Assembly: GCA_963693285.1 (NCBI GenBank)
Contig: OY848917.1
Coordinates: forward strand, 12,090,192 to 12,154,191
Length of the DNA stretch: 64,000 bases
Source: Xestospongia muta
Taxonomy: Eukaryota; Porifera; Demospongiae; Haplosclerida; Petrosiidae
Reading direction: 5' to 3'
How positions within the stretch are numbered: position 1 is the first letter of the stretch; each line of letters starts with the position of its first letter. The notes beneath the pieces are model-generated. The model worked only from the letters and a program-made list of their open reading frames with translations, did not search any database and was not told the origin of the DNA. Below, piece by piece: positions 36,426 through 48,894 of the stretch. A program made the translations under genes and the position numbers.

Positions 36426-38400
36426 ATATTATCGGAACATAACCTTTAACCTTTGACCTCATTGCAACTACTAATTTGCATGATTGTTGCTGTTTTGACA
36501 GCATCAACTCCTTCAATTAGAATAAATTACCAGCTGGAGCTAAATTGATTTCAATAGAATATCTGCAACTATAATAAAACAATAACAATTTAACAGCTCC
36601 ACCCAACTAACCATAGTATATAATCCAGAGATGTCCCACAGGATATACCCTTTAGTCTTCATCTTCTATTGTATAGTTCTCACCTAAAACCTTTACTAAT
36701 TGTCCATTATATACTACAGCATACATCAGTCACATGACAGTCCCATGATTACTCACATGTTCCTGTTGGATATAATTTAGTGATATGAACCATAAGAGGT
36801 CCATCATGATCATATGATAACATAGCTTTCCCTAACTCATCATCAACAACATCTGAATATGTGTGCTCCATCTATAATAAATGGACACACAAAGTACAAT
36901 GGACACATATAAAAGGAAAATAGACACACAATAATATAATGGATGGACATCTTTGTCTTAGCTACATAAACAGGTGCATAATACTTATATGGAGTCATCC
37001 TTTACTCAAATATATACATCTATATAAGACCACACCCATTAAATTAGAGTATATTGATCAAGTTTCCTTACCAAGTTCATCTTGAGGTAAAATTGTATCA
37101 AAATCACTTACCATCTGAGTAAATTCATGTATCTATATGAGGTCACATGATGGTTTCTATAGCAACAAACTAATGACTTACAGAGATTCCAAGCTAAATT
37201 TAACAAATGCTTTGTAATTCAGTTGAAGGTTATTTAATTGTAAATGTACACCTAAAAATATAACACATACATAATATGATATTATGTTATAATAACTAAC
37301 TTTGTTTTATAAAATTAAATCATATACCAGGAACCTACAGACTCATAAAGGAGGCTCCTTTGTCATCATATTAATAGGAGTGACTGACTCCTTATGATGT
37401 GTCTACTATTATTATCACACAATATAGAAATGATAAGTTGCTTCACCTCATCAGAAAAGTTCACATGACCTATAAATGACATGTCATGTGACTATTACAT
37501 TAATAACATGTTCATCAAGTGACTGTCACATGCAACTACAAATTAATCTGATGATATTAATATTAGGATTATTTGTAGGCCATAACATCACTATATTGAC
37601 CATGACATCTGCTTATACAAATAACCACACATACTCATTATTAATAACCTGGGGTGTCATATAAATCGATCAGGTAGAACTAATGACAAGGGTGCACTCT
37701 TCATACTAACTGGATGTTAGAAATAATATGTTAATTATTGAGGGGTGGAGTCTGAAGTACTAACCTCTTGTTCTGTGAACAGTGTATCAATATATCTCAA
37801 CTAATCGCTATGAGATGAACCCTGTAATTATTGATATAATTATACAACTCACATTTTTATTTCCTCTTACAAATACATTAGGATAAATCTGTTTAACTAT
37901 ACAATGTCCAAGTTGAGAAGAGACTCTTATTAAAAAAGGTGTTTTATGCATCGAATGTAAGGTGAGATATTTCTTCACCTATTATATGCCATTAGCACTG
38001 AAGTACATTTTAATTGTATTCATTATTTGTTCACATGCATGTCGTGTGAACACACCACATTTTCTCTCATGTTCATGAAGATGATAAAGGGAAAGAGATT
38101 GAGGTCACAAACAAAGGAGGTTGTTGTGAATGTCTATGACTATAATAGTACAGGTATAGACATAAAAGAGTGGATGACAGACACCACTACTACGAACAAC
38201 CTCACATTATTGAACAAAGGTACACTAATACCTATAACTTCATCATCTCTCTTATCTAATTCATCATCCTATACAAGGTCACATGTTATTACAAGGAAAC
38301 CGTACCATTTATTCAGAATGTTTTCTCTTTTCTTCAGTATCGTTACTGTCTAGTTCTGTCCTATGTAGTTACCAAACTCATCATATAAATCACCATCCTT
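36426..38400 (-). pseudogene. EFTUD2-like (U5 snRNP GTPase) pseudogene, copy 1
   Basis: Exon remnants appear in the same order as EFTUD2. They are: start region at 38400 (DGDLYDEFGNYIGQ, with ATG replaced by AAG); about 38268 (DDELDKRDDEV); about 37810 (RYIDTLFTEQE); about 37475 (GHVNFSDEVK, the G-domain DTPGH region); about 37135 (QMVSDFDTILPQDELG); 36871-36757 (HTYSDVVDDELG, GPLMVHITKLYPTG); about 36717-36611 (VKVLGENYTIEDED, stop, VYPVGHLWI); and about 36560-36450 (EINLAPAGN, EGVDAVKTATI). EFTUD2 remodels U4/U6 in the spliceosome. Here most of the G domain, the C-terminal half and several exons are gone, and there are stops and frameshifts. Introns are kept, so it arose by DNA duplication, not by retrocopying. 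A Tc1-like fragment interrupts it. Confidence 0.8.
37902..38141 (+). mobile_element. Truncated Tc1-like element, copy 3
   Basis: Left end CAATGTCCAAGTTGAGAAGA after TA matches the elements at 18.1 and 19.9 kb. It includes the HTH frame GKRLRSQTKEVVVNVYDY (38087-38140) and then ends abruptly; no right terminal repeat is seen. It lies inside the EFTUD2-like copy 1 where copy 2 has exons E2 to E4, so its arrival was followed or accompanied by a deletion. Confidence 0.7.
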
Positions 38401-38629
38401 TGCTGGACCACTTCGTACTTGAAACCACGTGGTGGCATGGTTTTACTCACACAAACCACACCTTCTAATAATTATTATAAACATACAAACCACACCTTCT
38501 AAGGCCAACAAGATCGTAATCGTAGTTCGCGTCAACCGGAATTGTAGTTACGTGGGCGGCAATTATTAATTATTAATGAATGACGATTACTTCCTCACAA
38601 TTTTCAGGAACCAAGCCAACAGTAACAAT

Positions 38630-39060
38630 TTTGAACTTCGCACCATCCGTTTCATAAAATAACTGGATCCAAACACAAAGTTTTCTTAACATGTACCAAA
38701 TAATAACAAAAGTACTTTGACCAGTGACTATAAAGTTATGAAAAAAAATAACTGGAAACAAACAAACACAAACTTTTTAATAACATACACTATCAAAAGA
38801 CAGAAGAAAATGGCATAGATAAACAGTCATTGTGAAGATAGAAAAAATAATGTTACTGGAAACAAACACAAGCTGATAACATGTACCATTGAAAGAAAAC
38901 AAAAAATGCACAGCTGACTTATATAGATGACCTATCATTGTGAAGTTACAAAAAAAACTAACTGAAACAAACATTCTTAACATGTTCATGTACCATTGAA
39001 GAAATAAAAACTGAAGGAATAGTTGAGGAAAGGCACAGCTGCCAGTCATTGTGAAGTTGT
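38630..39060. repeat. Degenerate tandem repeat, about 105-110 bp, 4 units
   Basis: Units share ATAACTGGAAACAAACACAA, TTAACATGTACCA and TCATTGTGAAGTTA. The last unit overlaps the 3' end of the mobile-element gene at 39046, so it may be subterminal DNA of that element. Confidence 0.75.
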
Positions 39061-42000
39061 GGGCTGGTTAACCTTGCAGTTACATTTTCCTGGTCTAGTT
39101 ATGCTAACCTTTCCTTGAGAACTACAATCGCTACAAACTGGATACACTTCAGGAGAGACTGCTTCAATCAAAATGTCTTTACCACAATAATAACAAACAG
39201 GCGAGAATGAACAGGAATAATAGAGCTTCTCCATAGGGTCATTACAATGCAGAGCTCTTACACACACTGATTTCAATGTGGGTGGAAGATCTAATTCATC
39301 AAACGTAGTGCCACATGTGTAAACAATGTCATCCAGTATCTTCTCTAACAAACTTAAACTCTGAGGATCAAGCTTTTTCTTTGAATAAACAATCCTCCAC
39401 ATTTCACATTCTTCGGATTGGACAATGATGTTCACATTCTTTACATGCCGTTGTGTTGCATTGAACGGTAAGCTCTTTTTAACTTTTCTTTTGGCCTCTT
39501 CTACCGATGGACAAGAACTTTCATCAGTTTCAGTGCCAAAAACCTGCTCAAAACACTCAAAGTGACATCATCATTTAAGACAGGATCAGGAAGTCGGTGA
39601 ATTCCTAATTAAAAATAAGTTTAATTAATGGCAAAAGTGAAATGCACCAAGTGTTTAACCTCCACAAATGTACATTATACTGCATATACTCAAAATTCCA
39701 CAAAGGTGTGGTCAAATAATTAATTGAGTCAGCCAATAATTACTGCTTACTACTGGCTAATTCATACTAACATATAAAAAAGCTTGCTAATAAAAGTCAA
39801 CTATGTGCTGATTGCTAATGCCTGGTATGCTTCATTATCATTCAATAGCTTGACAATAAAACCACATAGCTAGAGCAGCAAAATTTGGTGGATTTCTTAA
39901 AGAAACGGTCAGCTGATTAAATACCTGGTGAGCCACATGTCAAACTAACATATGCATATTTAATAGGCTCAAAGTTTATGGTGGAATTCACTAAATTCAC
40001 CAACACTTTAGTTTTTAGTCCCCCCAAATTTTCTAGCTATATGGTAATTGTCTTTTTAAAAAATCCCAAGATAAAAATTTGAGGTATATTCTATACACTA
40101 TACATTTACATTGTAATGAGCCATGATTAAAACCTGTGCTTTTTTCAAAGGGATTTTACATTCAATCTGTTTTACGCTCTTGTTCTGGAAGGTCCAGAAC
40201 TTTCACTATAGTTTGATAGGTACCTGTCATTTGTAAACAGACACATACACACTGATTAGCTACAGTAACACATGAAGTAAGGTTAATTATTCATACCTTT
40301 AAAAACCTCAGGATCCATGTTAACTGGAGTACATATGGTGCAATCAGACTTCCCGCATTTCTTAATGGTTAAAGAATACTTTCTAAAAGTACAGCAATGA
40401 CTGATGAACTCCACAAGGGATGGAAAGCTCTTTAGTGTAGACTGAGATATGTTAACATCCTGTGACAAAGACCAGTCAATCTTGAGGAGGCAATCCCATA
40501 GATCTGAGATCTCTTCATCTGAAGCACTATTAAAGATTTCAAACTTTTTCCTTTTAAGTTCTAACCGTTTAAGAACATCAGAAATTAGCTCTTTAGTAGG
40601 TGATAGTGACAGCTTCACGTCCTCTTTATAATGGGCCCATTCCACATGAATTTCTTTGAGACTGGAACACTTTACTAGTGCCTTCTCTAGATTGTCTCCT
40701 ACTTTGGCTCTCATAACACCAACTGACTGCAATCCTATATTAAGGACGGACATAACTCTCTCTACAGGGTTAGCCCATGAGTGGGACAGTGGTGTTCTTC
40801 CTGCAATTAAAACATCAAGATCAAGCAAGCATGATGAACAGTGCTATAAGTGAAAGCTGTACAGATAAATATGTTAGACGATGGTCAGGCCCACCATCTG
40901 AATATATAAATAACATTGGATGGGAGTCATCTCTGGATTTCAAAATATTGTATAGCTCAGCTGCGTGTCTTATTGGAGAAGATGCTTCAAAGACAGCATC
41001 TTTGATCCCAACGTACACTTGACCAATGTACCATGATCCTTCACATGTGGGAGGGATTTCATTGATAAAAACAACACTAGAAATTAAACTGAACTTGCAG
41101 AAGTCGTGGTCTCCCACTAAAAATGTTTCATTAACTGAAACTATTACTTCTTTCCCCCTTTCCACGGCAGCTACAGGGAAGTTTGGCTCACCCACCTTGG
41201 CAAGATGCTTGTCATCAATGCATGCAAAAGTTACCATGTCTCGATACTTGACAGCATAATCTCTTAGATAACGAAAAATTGATGCACAATAATGGGAGTC
41301 AGAATGACTTTTTCGAAATTGACGTTTTTGCACCATGTGCTTAGCATTTAGATGACATGTATATCTTGAGGCAACCTTAGGTTGAGGGTTCTGGGGGCAA
41401 AAGTTAAACCGCACCCATGATTCTGATGGTATAGGTATGCCAGCTGGGCAAAGTTTGGTGACCTGTTCAATCATGTCACGTACAGAAACTGCTTTTGCCA
41501 TGAATGATATGGTACTGTGCCTTCGCTCATGCACATAAGTACAAGAAGTTAAAAACTTGTTGCATTTATCCCAAAATATACCAAAATGATCCTGACCATT
41601 CTTATTGTATTCCTGCAAATCTATTACAATATCTGAATCTTCCATTGCCATAACTTCTGATACTCGAGCATCCACCTCAGATTTTGCTGTTGTTCGTGAA
41701 GCAGAACACTCACCAGTTAAAGCATTGTAAATAGCCCTGAGAACATGAGGCTTGCTCTTTGGTGTAATTCGGCCACAGAGAGTGAAAAACTCGCGTTTCA
41801 TTGCTTGGGTATGGTATACAGGAATCTCTTCCTGAATTTTTTCAACTATTTTCAAATTTTCTGCACAAAATGATTCTTCATGTGCATCTTCTGGAGCTTT
41901 CCAAATGAAGTGATAGCTTCCGATATTTGATCTGTGAGTGTAAGTAAAAAAATTACATTACATGACAACCCTTTCTCTAATTCTCGAATAAATAAATACC

Positions 42001-42600
42001 TTTTGCACCTATCTGAAGGTGTGAATTCATTCACATGAACAACTTCATATGTTGCTGAGGTTTTAACTGTGTCATCTAGACTACCCAAAAGAGATGAAAC
42101 TGAAGATGCTTTGGTCATGAACCGTATATTTGATGCTTCTGAAAAGCTAACTGTAGGATTAGGAGAACTATGCTGTACCAACATTGCTTCATTCTGAACA
42201 CTAAGACATGATGCATAGGAAGAAATGGCTTCGGTTAAACTTGACAAAGAAACACGAAAGGTACACCACTCAGAGTGTTGTATCCAACTGCTAACAATGT
42301 GCTCTTGTAAATTGGAACCAAGTTCCAAAAAACTCTACCGCTTTAAATTGGAGATAAATCTCTTTCTGTGTTTGCTTCATTCTGGCCTATTGTATCCAAC
42401 AAAATTGGCAAAAAATTTTGGTACAGCACAAAAGCAACTGGACAATACACAATGGTGCCCATCAATATACCATAGAGTATTTGAAAGGTCTGAAATAAAC
42501 CTTTTACCGTGACTATCTGGTTCCTCCCACCCAACTTTTTGGGCACTACAGAACTTGACTAAGTCATTGTATAAACCATCTTTCCTATTTTTTTCTTTTG
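39046..42600 (-). pseudogene. Mobile-element-like gene with candidate D-D-E triad and Cys-rich C-terminus (unclassified)
   Basis: Three exon blocks on the minus strand. N-terminal block (about 42600-42000) reads WYIDGHHCVL, AVPKFFANFVGYNRPE, two stops, then a Ser-rich segment. A 68-bp intron (41932-41999) follows. The core block (41931-40297) contains HERRHSTISFMAKAVSVRDM, ACIDDKHLAKVGEPNFPVAA, IYSDGGPDHRLTYLSVQLSL and, after a one-base frameshift at about 40825, LIAGRTPLSHSWANPVERVM. D in CIDDKH, D in SDGGPDH and E in NPVER could form a DDE triad. A 692-bp intron (39605-40296) precedes the last block, which has a frameshift near 39553, then VQSEECEMWRIVYSKKKLDP, YTCGTTFDELDLPP, EKLYYSCSFSPVCYYCGKD and CSDCSSQ...CNCK, likely zinc-binding. 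I remember similar unnamed proteins in sponge and cnidarian genomes but cannot assign a superfamily. Two stops and two frameshifts make this copy inactive. Confidence 0.6.
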
Positions 42601-42617
42601 AAACAAGTGATGAAAAC

Positions 42618-45199
42618 AAACAAATTGATATTGGAACATGACCTTCAACCTTTGACCTCATTGCAACTACTTATTGTTGCTGTTTTGACAACATCAACTC
42701 TTTCAATTAGAACAAATTATCAGCTGGAGCTTAGAATATCTACCATTATAATAAAACAATATCAATTAAACACCTCCACCCAACTAACCACAGTAATCCA
42801 AAGATTTCCCATAGGATACACCCTTTAGTCTTCATCTCCTATTGTATAGTTCTCACCTAACACATTTACTAGTTGTCCACTATATACTACAACATATATC
42901 AGTCACATGACAGTCACATGATTACTTATATGTTCCTGTTGGATATAATTTAGTGATATGTAACGTAAGAGTTCCATTGGGATCACATGATAAATGGCTT
43001 TCCCTAACTCCTCATCAAGAACATCTGAATATGTGTGTTCCATCTATAATAAATGGACACACAAAGTACAATGGACACATAAAAAGGAAATAGACACACA
43101 ATAATATAATGGATGGACACTTTTGTCTTAGCTACATAAACAGGTGAATAATATTTATCTGAAGTCCTCATTTAATCAAATATATATTTATTAAAGACCA
43201 CACCCATTAAATTAGAATAAAATGATTCCTTACCAAGCTCATCACTTATCAACATCACTTACTGTCTGAATAAATATCATGTATCTACGTGTGGTCACAT
43301 GATGGTTACTATAGCAACAAACTAATAACTTACAGAGATTCCAAGATAAATAATTCAGTTGAAGGCTATTTAATTGTAAATGTATACCTAAAAATATACC
43401 ACATACATAATATGATGTTATGTTATAATAAATAACTTTATTTTATAAAATTAAATCCACAAAGTCAATTAGCAAATTCCATTGCTAAGAAACCTCCCCT
43501 TATACAAAGTGTACATGTCATATAAACTACATCCTGTCATTACTATATATATCAACATAAAGTTTAGCATAAGATTCAAGTGTAAAACAAAAGCCATATT
43601 GACTGGAACTAATAAAAGATGTTGCCAAGCAGTGGAGACATGACTAGACCTTCTGATGAGTACAAACTAATAAAATATATTAATAACAAGAGTCATCTCA
43701 TAAATTAACTACCTTTATTAAATAATAAAGTGTTTATTTCATCCTAAGTATTAAGAGGAGGTAATTTAAGTTCAAATATTAGTCTACACAATAATATATT
43801 ATATACCAGGAACCTACAGACTCACAAAGGAGGCTCCTTTGTGAGGTTATGGGCTCCTTACATACACATACCTTTTATTGATACATATTTTAATAGCTAA
43901 CTTCTCATGTACAGTATGTTTAAATAATCACTCTATATTCATCATAACCTGATAATATATTATTAGATCAAATTAATAGGAGGGACTGACTCCTTATGAT
44001 GTGTCTACTATTATTATCACACAATATAGAAATGATAAGTTGTTTCACCTCATCAGAAAAGTTCACATGACCTATAAATGACATGTCATGTGACTATTAC
44101 ATTAATAACATGTTCATCAGGTGACTGTCACATGCAACTACAAATAAATCTGATGATATTAATGTTAGTATTATTTGTAGGCCATAACACAGTCAGAGAG
44201 CACTATATTGACCATGACATTTGCTCATATAAATAACCACACCTACTTATTATTATTGACCTGGAGTGTCATATAATTGATGAGATATGACATGTCTTTA
44301 GAATCAGATGAAACTAATGAGAGGGGGACACTATACTAACTCCATGCTAGAGATAACATGTTAATTATTGAGGGGTGGAGTCTGAAGTACTAACCTCTTG
44401 TTCTGTGAACAGTATTATCTATATGTCTCGACTAATCACAATGAGATGAACCCTGTAATTATTAATATAATTATACAACTCAAATTTTTATTTCCTCCTA
44501 CAAACACATTAAGTTAAGTCTATTCAACTAAATAAAAATTTGTCAACAAACAAAACATATAAACATGTACATATTGACATATAACACTCACCTTACAATA
44601 GCCACATTTTTGATTAACTCTGGACTATCAGTTAAATCAACTAAAACCTGTCAGACAAGTTAAAGAGGATTTACAAACCTGTTTAACTCACTTTATTTTG
44701 TATGCTGTTATTGCATGTTAACTCCTTTTCTTGGTGAAACGGTTTTTTTAACAGGAGCAGTGACTGGTTCTAATGGAGGTGTGGTCAGATTACTATGATA
44801 ATAAACATAAACTAGCCAGTAATGGGTCAAGTATTTCCTTGTATCATCATCTAAAATATGCCAAAATAAGGTAACAATAATCTAATTAATACTTACCTCT
44901 ATATCAGGTCAATACACTACTTCAGCTGTTGGATAATATTTTTTATCTTCATATAGTACAATAGCTTGTGTCTCAAATACATGTCAAACAAGAGCATCTT
45001 CACTAATTTCCATAACTTCATCATCTTCTCTCTTATCTATTTTATCATCCTATACAAGGTCACATGTTATTACAAGGAAACTTTACCATTCCCTCAGAAT
45101 GTTCTCTCTTTTCCTCAGTATTGTACTCATCTTCCTTTTCGTTAACATCTAGTTCTGTCCTATGTAGTTACCAAACTCGTCATATAAATCACCATCCAT
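42618..45199 (-). pseudogene. EFTUD2-like pseudogene, copy 2
   Basis: Better preserved at the 5' end than copy 1. E1 (45199-45087) reads MDGDLYDEFGNYIGQ, then a one-base loss before ELDVNEKEDEYNTEE. E2 (45049-44897) ends IVLYEDKKYYPTAEVVY, stop, PDIE, with a second in-frame TGA upstream. E3 (about 44795-44717) reads PPLEPVTAPVKKTVSPRK. E4 (44647-44592) reads VLVDLTDSPELIKNVAIVR. Then come a TLFTEQE exon (about 44410, frameshifted), GHVNFSDEVK (about 44060), a decayed QVVGDVD-type exon (about 43250), HTYSDVLDEELG (43043-42931, one-base deletion; donor GT changed to AT) and VNVLGENYTIGDED, stop, VYPMGNLWI (about 42890-42785). The order and sequence follow EFTUD2; much of the G domain and all of the C-terminal half are missing. 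Confidence 0.85.
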
Positions 45200-45382
45200 T
45201 ACTGCACCACTTCGTGCTTACAGTTTTTGAAACCACGTGCTGACTTCGTGTTTTACTCACACAAACCACACCCTCTAATATTTGTAGGTGTGAGCTTGTT
45301 TCAGGTTAATACTACAGAAAAGTTGCAATAAATCTAAAAAACGTGTCTCCAGAAGGAAAGCTAAAGATCTGTTGACGTTGTT

Positions 45383-46521
45383 CTCATATTGGTTGTTTTG
45401 GAATGCCATTTGTTTGTTTAATGGATGATGTTTGAGTTTTCAGAGAAGACTTTTTAAAAAAATATTCAATTCGATGGTACATCTTGCCCTCTCTTATTGG
45501 ACTGTTAATATGGTCTGTAGTCTTTGTTATTTGGACTACTGTCTATCAAACACAGCAAGTCAAATGAGTAATCCCTGGTGTTAGTATCTCATTTGTCATA
45601 ATAGCTAAAAACCTTATTACCTTCATAATGCTTCATTATATAAATGTTATGTAATATTATGTTTGTGTCATATTTTGCTATTGTATTATCAAAAAAATTA
45701 AATAATGAAGAACTAAACAGTAGGGAGAGTATCACACTACCAGTTTAAATACAAGTTATAAATGTTACATAAGTTTTCTGTCAAACATTTTCTATTATAT
45801 TATCAAAAATGAAAAAAAAATTGTAGGGAGTCTATAATATACACTAAAGACAACATTCAGAAAAGCTGTGTTCAATTTACTCATTTGGGAGGTTTTAAAA
45901 TTTTAATATTCTACCTCTGACAAAGGTATAGTTACAATCTTTCTTTGTAACTTCTATTGGAGAAGAAATGATCAGATTTAAAGTACATAATACAATTACA
46001 GAATACAATATATTACTCTTTTACTGCAATCATATTATGGTTAAACAAGTTAGTGAAGTATCTACTTTTAAGTGGAGCTATATAATTATAATAATATATA
46101 TTATTATATGAAATCAACAGTAACCTACTATTTACTTACTATAGCAACAAATCTAAAGAGTTCACATTCAATAACACCACTCATGTTCACTAGTAAATTT
46201 TGAAATGTGGAATAAATTACAGAACATAGCACACAGATTATGGACAAGGACAGGGAACTAGTAATTAAGTAAAAATGACATATGGATTTTACTTCAAATA
46301 TCAAAATCTAGCAATACATCAACTAATTCAACTATAATTTATATGTAGATTAAAAGACTATCATTATGAAGTAATAGCATTCTACTGCATCACTCAATAA
46401 TACAAAAATATGTTGGAATTTGATAATTTTACTTGTTCCAAATCAAATGGCATCTCTCCTGTTGCATGTTCAGTAACATCATCATAATGTGATAGTGAGG
46501 GAACATCTGCATCACCCTCAT
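45383..46521 (-). pseudogene. Unknown gene fragment, 3' two exons, copy a
   Basis: Exon 46521-46433 reads DEGDADVPSLSHYDDVTEH then ATGEMPFDLEQ, with acceptor TTTATAG and donor GTAAAA. Exon 45545-45383 reads DSSPNNKDYRPY and, after a one-base shift, GKMYHRIEYFFKKSS...SIKQTNGIPKQPI, stop. The pair is repeated at 48.3-48.6 kb. I do not recognise the family. The acidic first exon and basic tail look like an intracellular, disordered C-terminus. Confidence 0.45.
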
Positions 46522-48274
46522 CTATAAATAGTAATTAAAATAATGTAAATATGTATATTAGATTTATAATGTGAAATCAAGGGATCTGATATGAGGTTTA
46601 GAACTCCTAGATACAGTTTATTGTTCATGGGAAGTAAGAGTACACTAGTATACTTATTTAACAACAATATCAATTAACTCTCCACTTACTGGTACCACCT
46701 CATTCACTAGCAATAATGAGATCATTAGACCCATATATATAATAGCCTAGGGTATTATATCTATGCTAGACCAAAGTAAACAAACAAAAAAGAGTGACCA
46801 TAGGTATGTCCAGCCCTAAATATTAAGGTTTGCTATTACAACAGGATTTGTACCTATGTGCATGTTTCCATTTTCACAATAGAAAGACAAACAATAAACT
46901 GAATATTTTACTAACTATATTGTCTTACATGAACATGTCTGCTTTAGTTGTCAATAGTGACATGACATCAGCACTGTTAACAATCATATGAATAAAACCC
47001 TTAGGTGATTTGAAGATAAAAGTTCCTATTGGTGATATTTGACATGTTCTATTTAATGAAGTATAGAGCCTTTGCAGTATGTTATATGTGGAAGTCAATA
47101 CACTAGAGATGTTACAAATATCAGCCAATATATAAGAATCAAACAATGATATTCATACTTTGTAAACAAGTAATATGAAAAGACAAGGTTGTAGATATTG
47201 TCAAAGGACAACATGATAAAATGAAAAAAAAGGAACAAAGAACTTGTCCAAATATGGAGATCAGGCTAGACGTATGACTCCAATTAATTAAGTCTTTTCA
47301 ACTCTGTGATGGTAGATAGGCTTGATTTAGATGGGATAGCAGAGTGTTTCAGGTTGTTGACGCATACCCTCATCAGCTGACTTACGGAGTGATAGAGACT
47401 GTGTGGAGACTTACAGACAGACAGGAGCAGGATCCTTGGTATGTAAAGTAGACACAGGCCAGATGCTAGAACAGCAATTTGGACTTAATGGTTGACTCTA
47501 CACAGGAAAATGAACTGCCTATCCCTTCGATGGTAGGCAAACCCACAAAGCTCTTGATAGTGCTGCAATACCCTTTCGGGTACTACCAGTAAGACTACCT
47601 GTCAAGGTAGACCCTAACAATAGCTCAGTGTTGTAAAGAAGAAACTTATAACAAACTAGCAGGAAAGAGCCGTAGAGAGCTGTAAGCTCTGGGGAGCTCT
47701 CCCTTTGAAGTATAATAGCCCAGTGAATCATTATCAATTATTCTCAGTATGTTATATGTTTGATCAGGTTTTAAAGTATCATCAGAATTAAGTTCTAAAC
47801 TAGCATCAAAATGACAACATACCTAAATGATATTATGTTATTAATTCAAGATGGCTCAAACTTACAATATGTGGTCTTTACACACACAAGCTAATGGATT
47901 AGACTAATCACATTCAGTGAATACCAGTATGTTAGATACTTCAATATTACAATGCACAATAAGATTTGGTAGAGCATGTAAATATGAAAGAACATGAAGG
48001 ACGTCTCTGGCTATAAACCAGAATAAACTAAAAGCACACCCTTAATTTAATCAATACTTATGTAATGTTGCTATGTATAATACTCAATAAAAGAGGCTCA
48101 TTCCTGTATTGTTCATTAAGTGTTCTGAAACAGTATTTCTCAGAAGATCCAAAACATTCTACCTAAGTAAAATAAAAAATTATTACAATGCAATATAAAC
48201 AACACTCTATTAGTTAGATCCTTCCTTCGTTAGATTCTCTCCTCATTAGACACCTATTTAGAGTGGTCTCAGTG
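46522..48274. other. Spacer with isolated coding-like segments
   Basis: A minus-strand frame at 47146-46925 (TYNILQRLYTSLNRTCQ, IGTFIFKSPKGFIHMIVNS) and another segment at about 47825-47740 (CCHFDASLELNSDDTLKPDQ then TYNILRIIDN) share the TYNIL motif and protein-like composition, but no family is recognised. A GC-richer patch at about 47240-47740 has no clear repeat ends. None is called as a gene. Confidence 0.35.
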
Positions 48275-48559
48275 TTATCTGTTTTTGCAAAGTTTTTTAA
48301 AGGACACTGCGCTCAAACTAAGAAGGTACATCTTGCCCTTCTTTCTTGGACTGTTGTATGGTGTATAGTCTTTACTATCTGGACTAATGTCTATCTTCAC
48401 CTATAATAGTAATTAAAATAATGTCAATATGTAAATTAGATTTTTGAAGTGAAATCTCACTTGATTTGTCTTCAAAATCAAATGGCATTTCTTCTGTAGC
48501 TTGTGCTGTACTAACATCACAATATGGCAGTGAAAGGGCTATTGCATGCATACCTTCAT
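48275..48559 (-). CDS. Unknown gene fragment, 3' two exons, copy b
   Basis: Exon 48559-48461 (99 nt) reads DEGMHAIALSLPYCDVST then AQATEEMPFDFEDKSS, between CTACAG and GTGAGA. Exon 48400-48275 (126 nt including stop) reads VKIDISPDSKDYTPYNSPRK then KGKMYLL and ends with TAA. Both are open, unlike the copy at 45.4-46.5 kb, and only a 60-bp intron separates them. The 5' part of the gene was not found. Confidence 0.4.
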
Positions 48560-48894
48560 CTGTAGACAGATAGTAATAAAGCCACTATAGTTATCTAATT
48601 TGAACTCACTTTTCACGTGTATTAACTGTATCACTAAATATTATATTATCAATATTAACTGCATTACTACACAAGTAAGAGTAGACCCATCTAATAACAA
48701 TATCAATAAATTAAATTCTCTATTTACTGTATCAATAATATATATACCTGAGATAAAATATTTAGTCCCTATTCAATCATTAACAGTAATGATATTACAA
48801 GACCAACACTACATGAACAAAAACAAGAGTATTTTATTTCAATTAATTTTATTATTACTTCCACCTTTTCTTCAACTCAATTGTCAACTACACC

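Noticed and set aside
37570..37640. Apparent CHGQYSDVMAYK match to the EFTUD2 G domain
   Set aside because: A much better match (GHVNFSDEVK) with a proper acceptor occurs at about 37475, so this one is chance.
40449..41259. Plus-strand frames opposite the unclassified element gene
   Set aside because: They are antisense shadows of the minus-strand coding exons and have no independent signal.
42897..45049. TGA codons as selenocysteine in the EFTUD2-like copy
   Set aside because: The family does not use selenocysteine, other frameshifts are present, and a TAA is shared with the other copy. Pseudogene decay is simpler.
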